A stretch of 35,483 bases of DNA from an uncultured Clostridium sp. (GTDB lineage: Bacteria > Bacillota > Clostridia > TANB77 > CAG-508). Shown in pieces: positions 7,363 to 15,729 of the stretch (positions are counted from its first letter, which is position 1; each line of letters starts with the position of its first letter). Under the pieces are notes generated by a model, which was given only the letters and a program-made list of their open reading frames with translations, had not been told where the DNA came from and made no database searches. The DNA lies in the NCBI GenBank assembly GCA_900553405.1, contig USDF01000011.1, forward strand, positions 1 to 35,483. The letters are read 5' to 3'. Made by a program: the position numbers and the translations under genes.

Positions 7363-8517
7363 TTAAAGAATTTGTGTATTATTAAGATTTAAGTCAAGCC
7401 AATTGTTTAGTATATTTGAAATATGCAATAACTTGTTATATAGTTTATTCTCAAGGGCATAGCTATCCATATTCAAACAGCTTTCAATTAAACCAAAAAA
7501 AGGCTTTTTTAAATCTATGTCATCTTCATTTAGTAGTATTTTATTATTTTTAGGATTTTTAAAACTATAATGCATCATACAACTTCTAAAGTCACTATTC
7601 AATAAAAAATCATCATTTATATTTAAATTTTCGAAATACTGAAGTGTTTTAGTATCTAGTAGTTTATTTTTTTCTAAATATTTATATAAGGCTTTTAGAC
7701 TTCTGATAACATAATAGTAAATAATATATTCTATTCTTAATAGTACTGATAAATTCTCAGAAATTATAGGTTTTAAAAAATATAATATACAATTTACTAT
7801 ACTAAGTAGATATAATATATAAAGTTTTGTAATTCTTTTATTTTCATCTATTGGAAAAATTTGAGTGTCCTTAAATGTGTTAAAATCCTGATATAGAATA
7901 TTGTAGTTAATATCTTTATAAGTTACTTTAACAGAAGAGAGTTTTTGTAAAAGGTTGTTAAAAAAACTAGCTAATTGTCCAAGATAAACACCATAATTAA
8001 AACTGTATATTTGCATTTCTTCATATTTTAATATTTTATTATTATCATATAGTTTCTCGATTTCATTTAGTTGTAATTTTTTTAATTCTTCTGACTGACA
8101 GAAAAAATATGCTAAATGTGTATTTCCTATAACATTTTTGTTTATATCAGTATATATTCCGAGATTATGATAAAATAAATCTCCGTCTAATTCTTTAAAG
8201 TATCTATCTTGTATATATTCTACATTTTTAATTACTTTAATATTATCATCTATTTTATTTTCAAATAATTTTAATTTTAATCTTACATCTTTAATAGAAT
8301 AGCTATTAGATTTACTTTTTGGAATAATATCTTCTATATTAATTATATTACTATTTATAAAATTACTAGATTCATATAGCATTAATGAAATAAATGGTAA
8401 AATATCTAATAGTAATATTGAACTATAATTTTTATCATTTATAAAACATAACAAGTCTTTTATAAATTTGCAGTCATTTTTAATTTGTATTAAAGATAAT
8501 TTATCGTAAATGTTCAT
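7363..8517 (-). CDS. Hypothetical protein with a HEPN-like RxxxxH motif
   Basis: The 384-residue protein is all-helical and poorly conserved in appearance. Near the C-terminus, FRSCMMHYSF contains R311-x4-H316, the spacing of the HEPN nuclease active site (Rx4-6H), and it lies in a helix-rich region like the AbiF/MAE_28990-type HEPN proteins where the motif reads FRN...HY. No second domain is recognised. A hydrophobic stretch at about 232-275 (YILYLLSIVNCILYFL) may be buried helices or a membrane contact. It is downstream of the two-TM gene (6-bp gap, one operon) with a terminator at 7326-7354. An abortive-infection RNase is a reasonable but unproven reading; the motif alone can occur by chance. 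Confidence 0.75.
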   Translation of the reverse strand: MNIYDKLSLIQIKNDCKFIKDLLCFINDKNYSSILLLDILPFISLMLYESSNFINSNIINIEDIIPKSKSNSYSIKDVRLKLKLFENKIDDNIKVIKNVEYIQDRYFKELDGDLFYHNLGIYTDINKNVIGNTHLAYFFCQSEELKKLQLNEIEKLYDNNKILKYEEMQIYSFNYGVYLGQLASFFNNLLQKLSSVKVTYKDINYNILYQDFNTFKDTQIFPIDENKRITKLYILYLLSIVNCILYFLKPIISENLSVLLRIEYIIYYYVIRSLKALYKYLEKNKLLDTKTLQYFENLNINDDFLLNSDFRSCMMHYSFKNPKNNKILLNEDDIDLKKPFFGLIESCLNMDSYALENKLYNKLLHISNILNNWLDLNLNNTQIL

Positions 8518-8523
8518 AAGTAC

Positions 8524-8994
8524 CTACTTAAAAAATTTTTTTAATAAATCTACTATAATATTATAATGAGTATTATATTTATTCTTATCTTCTTCATTAC
8601 AAAAATTATTTATAGCTTTTAATAATTCGTCATCGAAAAATAGCTTTACTTTATAAGATTCGTTAAAAAGTAATTGTTTTGCTTCTTTTGTATTGTTATC
8701 TCTGACTATCATACCCATTAGATTTATTATTGTTAATGCTACTTCTTGTTGTATTTTATAAGTTTCTAGCTTCTTATTATTTCGTTGCTTTAAATTTTCA
8801 GAAAAATATCCACCTACGAATATAGTAATTATTAAAGTAATAAAAGATTGTATTAGTGTTTCATTTGTAATTTCTGTAGTTGCAAGTTTGAGAATTAAAT
8901 CATATAATAGATATGCTATAAAGCCAAATAAGGATATTCCAAAAATTATTGCAAATACGGAGTATACCCAATATCCTTTTTTATCTTCTTTCAT
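8524..8994 (-). CDS. Two-TM membrane protein, partner of the HEPN-like protein
   Basis: No family is recognised. This 156-residue protein has two membrane segments at about residues 10-36 and 46-65, a tight GGYFSENLK turn, and a cytoplasmic helical domain of about 85 residues. AAGAGGTGATTTT precedes the ATG. It is the first gene of a two-gene operon with the HEPN-like gene and has its own extended -10 promoter at 9016-9024, independent of the integrase. This layout (membrane protein plus putative nuclease in accessory cargo) recalls two-component abortive systems in which a membrane protein senses or anchors; that is inference from context. Confidence 0.8.
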   Translation of the reverse strand: MKEDKKGYWVYSVFAIIFGISLFGFIAYLLYDLILKLATTEITNETLIQSFITLIITIFVGGYFSENLKQRNNKKLETYKIQQEVALTIINLMGMIVRDNNTKEAKQLLFNESYKVKLFFDDELLKAINNFCNEEDKNKYNTHYNIIVDLLKKFFK

Positions 8995-9015
8995 AAAATC
9001 ACCTCTTAATTAAAT

Positions 9016-9024
9016 ATTATATCA
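9016..9024 (-). promoter_or_regulatory. Extended -10 promoter of the two-TM/HEPN-like operon
   Basis: The minus strand reads TGaTATAAT, squeezed into the 33 bp between the integrase stop and the membrane-protein start. The -35 region (TTTTAC) lies within the end of the integrase gene and is poor. Confidence 0.5.
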
Positions 9025-9027
9025 TAA

Positions 9028-10149
9028 TTATTTAGCTTGTAAAAAATTATTCAATTTATTTGCAACATCTTGAAATTCATTATCAAAGAAATGACTATAA
9101 GTATTATGAGTTACTGTAATATTTGAATGTCCTGCTCTTTTACTAATAATTTGAGCTTGTATTCCGCTAGATATTTGTAAAGAAATAGAAGTATGTCTTA
9201 ATCCGTGAAATGTAATTCTTTTTAAATTATGTCTTTTAATAACTCTTTCTAATATTTGAGAAGGAGTATCAGGGTGCATATCAGCCCCATAATCAGTAGT
9301 AAATACTCTTTTACTGTTTTGCCACTTACTGCCTAATCTCATTTTATTTTCAAGTTGTTCTTTTTGGTATTTTTTTAATAAATCTAAAGTAGTTTTAGAA
9401 ATATATATTATTCTATTGCTAGTCAAAGTTTTGGTATCCTTTTCAAATATTCCATAATCTTTTAAATATTGAGTAGTTTTATTTATATTAATAGTAGATT
9501 TATTAAAATCTATATCATTCCAAGTTAAACCTGTTATTTCGCCACGTCTTGCTCCACTATCCAAAGCTAACATTATAAGTGCTTGATATTTTATACATTC
9601 ACTTTGAAGAGAATTTACTAATTGTTCCACTTCTTCAGGCGAATAACATTCTATTTGTGTTTTCTTTATTTTAGGTTTTTCTATTCTAGTATTAGGATTA
9701 TTTAATATATAGCCCCATATAATAGCTTTATTTAAAGCAGTAGAAATAATAGTATAATGATGTTGTATTGTTTTGTCAGAATAATTTGTAGAAGTTCTTA
9801 ATTCTGTATAAAAATCCTCTAATATTTTTACATTTAAATCTTTTAAATGTATATGACCAATACTTTTATTTATATTTTCTACCCAATGCTTATTTGATAC
9901 ATAAGTTTTTGGAGACCATATCGTTTTAGAATATTCTAACCATTCATTTAATAGTTGTTCCATAGTAATTTTATTTTTATTTATGTATGTATTATTTTTA
10001 ATGCTTAATTTTAATTCATTTTCTCGTAAAACCGCTTCTTTTTTTCCACCATAAAAAGTTTCTGTATGGCGAATTCTTTTTGTACCATTATAGCCTATAG
10101 GAATATCTATTTTATATTTTTTATTTTTTATTAGCTCTTGAACTGCCAT
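9028..10149 (-). CDS. int: Tyrosine recombinase / integrase of element 1
   Basis: This Tn916/phage-type integrase (373 aa) has an N-terminal AP2-like arm-binding region (1-55), a core-binding domain (60-150) and the catalytic domain (165-373). Catalytic residues visible are R201 (GARRGEITGL), H315 and R318 (HGLRHT), H341 (AGH) and the nucleophile Y351 (NTYSHF). AGGAGG lies just before the ATG. The gene overlaps the end of the DUF6076-like gene by 29 bp, so the two are co-expressed. It presumably recombines the tRNA-fMet core CTCATAACCCGAAGG and binds the AAAGTGACG arm repeats. Unusually it is not next to an att end: about 2.3 kb of cargo lies between it and the tRNA. Confidence 0.95.
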   Translation of the reverse strand: MAVQELIKNKKYKIDIPIGYNGTKRIRHTETFYGGKKEAVLRENELKLSIKNNTYINKNKITMEQLLNEWLEYSKTIWSPKTYVSNKHWVENINKSIGHIHLKDLNVKILEDFYTELRTSTNYSDKTIQHHYTIISTALNKAIIWGYILNNPNTRIEKPKIKKTQIECYSPEEVEQLVNSLQSECIKYQALIMLALDSGARRGEITGLTWNDIDFNKSTININKTTQYLKDYGIFEKDTKTLTSNRIIYISKTTLDLLKKYQKEQLENKMRLGSKWQNSKRVFTTDYGADMHPDTPSQILERVIKRHNLKRITFHGLRHTSISLQISSGIQAQIISKRAGHSNITVTHNTYSHFFDNEFQDVANKLNNFLQAK

Positions 10150-11182
10150 TTTTTTTCCTCCTTATTTGATGAATGTCACTCTCATTTAATATCCATTCAA
10201 TGTATCTATCATTATGTGTATATGTACTCCTATGAGATTTTATACTTTTTTCCCATTCTTCTAAATATTCTTTAGTATCTAATCCATTTCGTATTCTTTT
10301 TTGTATTCTTAATCTAACACTTCTAATAGCCTTTTTTACAGGTTCTGTATTTTTATTAGACAATACTCTTTTATTAAAATCTCTACAACTCATTTTAGAT
10401 CCTGAATATTTTTGGAAATCTTCATTAATTTCTTGTGGTCTAATATTATCACAAAATTCTTGATTTCCATTTAGTGCGATAAAAAATCTTTCACAATATC
10501 TACATTGTTTTAAATTTATTTCTTTTTCTAAAATATATTTGTATGAGACTAATAATACTTGTATAAAATCTTTACATTCATATTTGCTAATAATATTTTC
10601 AGATTTGCCGATTTCTTTTAATATTTTTTTATCACAAATTAAAATACTATCATATTGTTTATTAATATCATTTATATTTTTATTTTCATTATAAAAATCT
10701 TTAACTATTTTTTCATATTTTTTTAGTAATATTTCATCTTCTATAATAAGATTAGGCATACTATAATTATTTAGTACTGTAAAAAAGAAACTAAATTTTT
10801 CAAGTTTATTTAATTTCGTATCTTTTAATACTATCCTAAAGAATTCATCTAATTTTAAAATAAATAAAGTTAAATCTATAAATTCTTGAAAATTCAATTC
10901 TACATTTTCTATTGTAATACTTTCAGTTTTTAAAGAATTTGGAATATAATTTTCATCGTATTGTATATTAAGAATATTTAAAAGATTTTTTAATTTAGAA
11001 TACTTCAAAGTTTCTTTCTGAAAGTTATAAAAATTATAATCTTTATAACTTTCTAAAACAAAGTTATTATTATTTATCAAAGTAGACATTTGATTATATA
11101 TATTAGTAAAGGTTGTACCAAGAGGATATTCTTTTCCGTTAAAATATTCAGTTCTTGTATAGTTAGAAAAACTTATTATCAT
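10121..11182 (-). CDS. DUF6076-like zinc-ribbon protein
   Basis: 353 residues. The N-terminal two thirds are helical without a recognised motif. A zinc-ribbon-like cluster follows: CRYC, then FCD, then SCRDF (C-x2-C...C...C), and finally a basic helical tail (VKKAIRSVRLRIQKRIRNG). The C-terminal part looks like the DUF6076 group of Firmicute proteins; their function is unknown to me. AAGGAG precedes the ATG at 11182. It is the first gene of an operon with the integrase and is divergent from the small HTH and excisionase genes. Element 2 carries a protein of the same build (20575-21555) in the same place beside its excisionase, so a role in control or recombination of the elements is likely. 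Confidence 0.85.
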   Translation of the reverse strand: MIISFSNYTRTEYFNGKEYPLGTTFTNIYNQMSTLINNNNFVLESYKDYNFYNFQKETLKYSKLKNLLNILNIQYDENYIPNSLKTESITIENVELNFQEFIDLTLFILKLDEFFRIVLKDTKLNKLEKFSFFFTVLNNYSMPNLIIEDEILLKKYEKIVKDFYNENKNINDINKQYDSILICDKKILKEIGKSENIISKYECKDFIQVLLVSYKYILEKEINLKQCRYCERFFIALNGNQEFCDNIRPQEINEDFQKYSGSKMSCRDFNKRVLSNKNTEPVKKAIRSVRLRIQKRIRNGLDTKEYLEEWEKSIKSHRSTYTHNDRYIEWILNESDIHQIRRKKNGSSRANKK

Positions 11183-11348
11183 ATACTTTTCTCCTTAGTT
11201 ATCATTTTAATTTAATTTTTGTTATTTGATTTATAAATAAAGGGAATACAAAAGTCTTTTATTTCAATTAAATTATAATTTGGTAGAAAAAAATAAAAAG
11301 CTAAATTCAATTATATTGTAATGCAAAAACAATCTTGTTAAAATTATA

Positions 11349-11388
11349 TTAGTAATCAAACAAAAAACTTTTTTAAATTGATTACTAA
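11349..11388. promoter_or_regulatory. Inverted repeat in the element 1 control region
   Basis: TTAGTAATCAA (11349-11359) and TTGATTACTAA (11378-11388) are perfect inverted copies with an 18-bp spacer, between the divergent DUF6076-like and HTH/xis operons. A related TAGTAATTGT/ACAATTACTA pair lies in the same place in element 2. A short ACAACA/TGTTGT hairpin follows at 11395-11410. Likely operator; the binding protein is unknown. Confidence 0.5.
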
Positions 11389-11468
11389 GATAATACAACA
11401 TTTTTGTTGTACTGTCAATGGTTTTGCAAAGCTAAATAAAAAAACTTATAAAAAAAGGAGGAAAAGTA

Positions 11469-11660
11469 GTGAATAATGATATTAAACTAGAAATGTTTAA
11501 AGCCAATTTAAAACAGTTTGAGTTAGCTAATTTAATGAAGATACATGAAGGAACTTTAAGCAAGATGTTAAATCGTAAAGAATTAACTAAAGAAAAGAAA
11601 AAACAAATTTTACAAATTATAAAAGAGTTGAAGGAGGAAAATAAAAATGATACATTCTAA
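11469..11660 (+). CDS. Small helix-turn-helix regulator
   Basis: This 63-residue protein reads as a Cro/repressor-type HTH: FKANLKQFELANLMKIHEGTLSKMLN has the usual helix-turn-helix spacing, followed by a Lys/Glu-rich helix. It starts at GTG 11469, with AAAGGAGG upstream. It is the first gene of the plus-strand early operon of element 1, overlaps the excisionase gene by 14 bp, and probably controls the divergent promoters at 11183-11468. It is too small to hold more than the DNA-binding unit. Confidence 0.8.
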   Translation: MNNDIKLEMFKANLKQFELANLMKIHEGTLSKMLNRKELTKEKKKQILQIIKELKEENKNDTF

Positions 11661-11847
11661 TGAAGTCATGAATATAAAAGAATTAAGTTTATATTTAGGA
11701 TGTGGGCAAAGTTCAATAAGAAGAATGATAAGAAATAATGTATTAGAGTATTATAGAATAGGAAATCGTTATTTATTTAGAAAAGATCATATTGACGATT
11801 GGATTAGAAATATTTATACAGATTATGATAAAGAAAATGAAAAATAG
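11647..11847 (+). CDS. xis: Excisionase-like winged helix protein
   Basis: 66 residues with the MerR/excisionase-type fold: MNIKELSLYLGCGQSSIRRMIRNNVLEYYRIGNRYLFRKDHIDDWI matches the DNA-binding excisionase family (helix-turn-helix, then the wing RIGNRYLFRKDHID). It would bend DNA at the element ends and steer the integrase toward excision. AAGGAGG lies upstream. It sits between the small HTH gene and the replication gene in one operon. Some members act as transcription factors instead, which would also fit. Confidence 0.88.
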   Translation: MIHSNEVMNIKELSLYLGCGQSSIRRMIRNNVLEYYRIGNRYLFRKDHIDDWIRNIYTDYDKENEK

Positions 11848-11858
11848 GAGGAATAAAA

Positions 11859-13797
11859 ATGTATATAGAAGAAATAGTAAAAGCATTATTAGGATGTAAA
11901 AAAATTTCTAAAAATAGTTATCAGGCATTATGTCCTTCACATGATGACAATAAAGCATCATTGACTATAACAGATGCAGGAGATAAAATATTACTTTATT
12001 GTCATGCAGGATGTAATACTAGTGATATATTAAAAAAATTAGGTTTATCAGAAAAAGATTTATTTAACAATAAACAAAACAATCAAAAAGCTAAATTAAT
12101 AGAAGAATATTTTTATACGAATGAAAATGGAGAAACTTTATATAAAGTAATGAGATTTGAACCTAAAAATTTTGTTCAGGCAAAACTTGATAAAGGAATA
12201 TGGCAATTTAATATGCAAAATGTAAGATATGTTCCTTATAATCTTGAAAATATTATAAAATCAGATATAGTTTATTTTGTAGAAGGAGAGAAGGACGTAA
12301 ATAATATTAATAAATTAGGATTAGTAGGAACAACCACTGTAGGAGGAGCTTCTAGTTTTAAAAAGAGAGCATTAGAATACTCAAAATACTTTAAAGATAA
12401 AATTGTATATATATTACCTGATAATGATAAATCGGGATATAAATATGCAGAAGATATAAGAAGTGCATTAAATGGAATAACAAAAGAAGTTAAGATTTTA
12501 AAACTAAAAAATGAAATTAAAGATTTAAAGGAAAAATCAGATATTTCCGATGTAATAAAAAAATATGGAAAAGAAGAAACTTTAAAAATATTAGAAAAAC
12601 TTAAAAATACAGATTACAAAGATGATGTTTTTCCAATAGATAATAGTAATGAATTAAATGCAGAAAACTTTAGTAAGATATTAGATTTTTTAGGAATTAA
12701 ATTGAAATATAATGTAATAACAAAAAGAGTATGTATTGAGGGCATGCCAAGTAAATTTGCAACAAGTGATTTGTATAACATACTACCAATATATATAAAA
12801 GATGTTTTAAAGAATAATGGTATCAAAGTTAATACTAATGTAATAGAAGAATATATTTTATTAGAAATATCTAAAAATAATTTTAATCCGTTTATAGAAT
12901 TGCTACAAAATAATAGATGGGATGGAAAAGACCGTATTAATGAAATTTATAATATTCTTAACTTAAAAGAAGATTTATATAAAATATTAGTGAAAAAATG
13001 GTTATATCAAACAGTTAGTATAGCATTTAATGATTTGGAAAATCCTTATGGTATAGATGGAATATTAACATTACAAGGAAAACAAGGGATAGGAAAGACA
13101 AGATTTTTTTATCTCTTAACTCCAAATCCCGAATGGTTTGTGGATGGACTTACAATAGATATAAATAATAAGGATAGTTTATTAAAAGCTACAAGTAGTT
13201 TGATTAGTGAGTTAGGAGAATTAGATAGTACTGTAAAAAAAGAACAAAGTGCATTAAAAGCATTTTTAACAAGTGCAATAGATGATATTCGACCACCTTA
13301 TGGAAAGAAAAGTATTAGAAGAGCAAGAAATACTAATTTTTGTGCGACTGTAAATCCACAAAGTTTTTTAAAAGACGAAAGTCGGGAATAGAAGATTTTA
13401 TGTGATTCCTGTTGAAAAAATAGATTATGAAAAATTAGAACGTTATGGAAAAGATTTTGTTTTACAATTATGGTTTCAAATATATAGTGAAGTAAAAGAT
13501 GATTTTCAAAAATTTAGATTAAACAAAGAAGAAAAAGAAATGTTAAATAAAAATAATTTAAAGTTTACTGAATTTCTACCATGTGAAGAAGAACTTTTAC
13601 AAGCATTTGATTTTAAAAGTAAAGAAAAATATATTTGGACAAATAAAGAATTAATTGATGAATTTAAATTTAATATTACTCCTCAAGTATTAGGAAAAAC
13701 ATTAAATAAAATAAAGAATAATTATCCTGAATTAATTGAAATAAAAAGAAAAAATACAGGAAATGTTTATTATTTACCTATAAAAAAGTGTATGTAG
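11859..13797 (+). pseudogene. Primase/VapE-like replication protein, broken by a one-base frameshift
   Basis: Read through, this would be a protein of about 645 aa. It has a CHC2-type zinc site (C25, H28, C48, C52), a TOPRIM-like primase region (EGEKD near 142-146, DNDKSG near 188-193) and a VapE/superfamily-3 helicase region from about 340, with Walker A GKQGIGKT at 407-414. The frame closes at 13391 after SFLKDESRE, while the family continues as DE(S/T)GNRRF. Exactly that text (GNRRFYVIPVE) resumes at 13384 in another frame and runs to 13797. One extra C at about 13383 explains it. Such proteins replicate phage satellites and prophages. The frameshift may be a true mutation, a sequencing error, or less likely programmed slippage, since the site has no slippery run. 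Confidence 0.88.
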
Positions 13798-13995
13798 TGA
13801 GAGTTCAATATATAAAGTTTTTTTATTAAGAAATAATAAAATTAAAAAGTATAAATAAAATGATATACATATACACTATCAACACAAATAAATATTAGGG
13901 GGAGTATTATATTAAAAGATAAAGGGGTAGTTCGAGGAATTTTTTAAAAAAACATATAAAAAACACTGAGTTATAAATTATATATAAATCAGTGT
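13798..13995. other. Intergenic stretch after the primase/VapE pseudogene
   Basis: This is very AT-rich. It contains a GGGGGAG at about 13897-13904 that resembles a ribosome binding site but is followed by no useful reading frame, and the terminator hairpin at 13960-14000. I see nothing else. Confidence 0.5.
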
Positions 13996-14000
13996 TTATT
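13960..14000 (-). terminator. Terminator of the HTH repressor-like gene
   Basis: ACACTGA near 13963 pairs with TCAGTGT near 13991, and TTATA/TATAA extends the stem. On the minus strand it is followed by TTTTTTATA. On the plus strand a weaker T-rich tail follows, so it may also act in that direction. Confidence 0.6.
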
Positions 14001-14256
14001 CTATTTCTTTTATAAAGTCTTTTAGCATATCTTCCATAGAAACATTAAATATTTTGCATAAAGCATAAAATTCATATTCTTTAACCACTCTTTTACCTAC
14101 TTCAATATTTTGTAAAGAAGATTTAGGAATATCAATACCAAGTAATAGTAGTTTATTTGATAATTGACTTAAAGATAGATGTTCTGTTTCTCTATATTTT
14201 TTAATATTATTTCCAATTACATTTAGCTTTCCATTATATTTTATAATTTTATTCAT
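13996..14256 (-). CDS. XRE-type HTH regulator of element 1
   Basis: 86 residues from the ATG at 14256, chosen because AAAGGAAA lies upstream of it; the longer upstream frame would add an implausible hydrophobic leader. The HTH reads NIKKYRETEHLSLSQLSNKLLLLGIDIPKSSLQNIEVGKRVVKEYEFYALCKIFNVSMEDML, a standard Cro/CI-like domain with a slightly long turn between its helices. It is divergent from the small-protein operon starting at 14346, with a palindromic ATGATATCAT at 14313-14322 between them that could be its operator. It probably represses that operon. Confidence 0.82.
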   Translation of the reverse strand: MNKIIKYNGKLNVIGNNIKKYRETEHLSLSQLSNKLLLLGIDIPKSSLQNIEVGKRVVKEYEFYALCKIFNVSMEDMLKDFIKEIE

Positions 14257-14345
14257 AAAAATTTCCTTTTTAAATTTATTTTTATTGATTTTACTATAAA
14301 AGTATGATATCATCGTCTTACACATAATATGCAAAGGAATAAAAA

Positions 14346-14477
14346 ATGAAAAAAGAAGAAGTAATAATGATATTAAAAGATATTGAAAAATCAATATTAA
14401 TAAGTAATCAAGATGGAATGAAGAAAATAGAAAGCTATTTAGAAATTATAAAAAATAATAATTATGATATTACTTGA
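14346..14477 (+). CDS. Small protein (43 aa), paralogue of the next gene
   Basis: A short frame with AAAGGAAT seven bases before the ATG. The product begins MKKEEVIMILKDIEKSIL and is acidic-basic and helical. The start resembles that of the protein at 14537 (MDEQEVINILNKIHICLK): both read M-x-x-(E/Q)-EVI-x-IL-x-x-I, so the two look like tandem paralogues of an unnamed phage-type small protein. No function is recognised. It is the first gene of the operon divergent from the XRE regulator. Confidence 0.55.
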   Translation: MKKEEVIMILKDIEKSILISNQDGMKKIESYLEIIKNNNYDIT

Positions 14478-14536
14478 AAGAATTAGAAGAGATATATATA
14501 ATGTTAGTAAATATAAAACAAGAAAGGATTTGAAAT

Positions 14537-14746
14537 ATGGATGAACAAGAAGTAATTAATATATTGAATAAAATCCATATATGTTTAAAAAATAATTCTA
14601 AAAATACCGCAAAAGATTTAATAAAAATAGAAATAGAGAATTTAAAAGGAATTACAAAGGAAAAATGTAAACATACAAAATATTATTATTATGATTATTA
14701 TTGTAGATATTGTAATAATTTAAATTGCAATAGTAATAAAAGATAA
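14537..14746 (+). CDS. Small helical protein with a Cys-rich tail
   Basis: 69 residues with GAAAGGATTTG before the ATG. The N-terminal half is a helix resembling the 43-aa neighbour. The tail holds C43, H45 and three further cysteines (CKHTKYYYYDYYCRYCNNLNC), which could bind a metal. No family is recognised. It sits in the same operon as the neighbours at 14346 and 14767. Confidence 0.65.
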   Translation: MDEQEVINILNKIHICLKNNSKNTAKDLIKIEIENLKGITKEKCKHTKYYYYDYYCRYCNNLNCNSNKR

Positions 14747-14766
14747 ATTAGAAAGGGGAATAATTT

Positions 14767-15102
14767 ATGGAAGAAGAAAAAGAGTTTTGTAAGGAATGTT
14801 GTAGGGAGATAACTAAATCAGAAGCGGAATATAACAAAGGATTTTGCACAAAGTGTTATATGATGAGAAAAAAGAGTGCCGAAGATGAAGAAAATACGAC
14901 TAATACGGTTTCAAAGGTTATAAAAGCAATAGCTATTATATTTGCTATAGTTGGAATAATCGGAGGACTGATTAGTATAGAATTCTTAGAAATCATGTCT
15001 ATAATAATAATTGTTATGAGCATTATTATGGCAATATTTATGTATGGATTTGGAGAGATAATACAAATATTACAAGATATTTATTGGAAAATTAAAGAAT
15101 AG
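14767..15102 (+). CDS. Zinc-ribbon plus two-TM membrane protein
   Basis: 111 residues. The N-terminal domain has two CxxC pairs (CKEC at about 8-11 and CTKC at 27-30), a zinc-ribbon-like knuckle in the cytoplasm. Two hydrophobic segments follow at about 48-72 and 74-98 (IAIIFAIVGIIGGLISIEFL and IMSIIIIVMSIIMAIF), and the end is amphipathic. AAAGGGG precedes the ATG. It is followed 12 bp later by a gene for a single-TM helical protein, and the two may form an envelope pair. Function unknown. Confidence 0.78.
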   Translation: MEEEKEFCKECCREITKSEAEYNKGFCTKCYMMRKKSAEDEENTTNTVSKVIKAIAIIFAIVGIIGGLISIEFLEIMSIIIIVMSIIMAIFMYGFGEIIQILQDIYWKIKE

Positions 15103-15114
15103 GAGATATAAGAA

Positions 15115-15729
15115 ATGAAAAAGAAAACAATCTTAATAATGTTATTAATAATTATATTTATAATATTAATAGTAGGAATAATTATAATTAAACCAAGATA
15201 TGAACTAAATAAAGCAGTTGAATATATAAAAGAGGGAGAATACAATAAAGCATATACATATATTAATAGCAAAGGGAATAAGGATAATATAAAAATAGTA
15301 AAAGAATTAATTTCATTAAAGCTAACGGAAAATATGTCAAAAGGAAGTGAACAAATAACATCAATTTGCAATAAAGGAATAGAAATTTTAAAAAAAGTTA
15401 ATATCAATAAAATAGATTATTCTTTAGATGATAATTTGAATATACATGTAAATAAATTAGAAGACTATATTAAGATAAAAGATAATATATCAAAGGAAAT
15501 GATAATAGAAGATATGGACGAAACTTATGATTTATATTTTGAAGTATTAGAATTTGTTAATGTTAATTTTATTGATATATTAAACAATGTACAAAAAGGA
15601 AATTTTATTAGTCAAGTCACGCAAATGTCTACAAAATTAGAAACTATAGGATTGGATATACAATCAATAGAAGATAATTATAATTTTGGTACTAAAACTA
15701 GAGAAATATATAATGAAATAAGATTATAA
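15115..15729 (+). CDS. Membrane-anchored helical repeat (TPR-like) protein
   Basis: 204 residues. The N-terminus is KKK followed by a strongly hydrophobic segment (5-26), i.e. a signal anchor, so the rest faces outside. Residues 30-60 (LNKAVEYIKEGEYNKAYTYIN) read like one TPR-type helix pair; the remainder is helical. No lipobox or enzyme motif is seen. AGGAG precedes the ATG. It is the last gene of the element 1 small-gene operon. Function unknown. Confidence 0.78.
   Translation: MKKKTILIMLLIIIFIILIVGIIIIKPRYELNKAVEYIKEGEYNKAYTYINSKGNKDNIKIVKELISLKLTENMSKGSEQITSICNKGIEILKKVNINKIDYSLDDNLNIHVNKLEDYIKIKDNISKEMIIEDMDETYDLYFEVLEFVNVNFIDILNNVQKGNFISQVTQMSTKLETIGLDIQSIEDNYNFGTKTREIYNEIRL

Noticed and set aside
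13402..13797. Separate 131-codon gene starting at GTG 13402
   Set aside because: Its sequence is the direct continuation of the VapE-like protein (GNRRFYVIPVE begins at 13384), so it is the shifted 3' part and not an independent gene.
13996..14394. Long form of the HTH regulator with a hydrophobic N-terminus starting at 14394
   Set aside because: A proper ribosome site precedes the inner ATG at 14256, and the longer frame would run over the divergent gene start and promoter.
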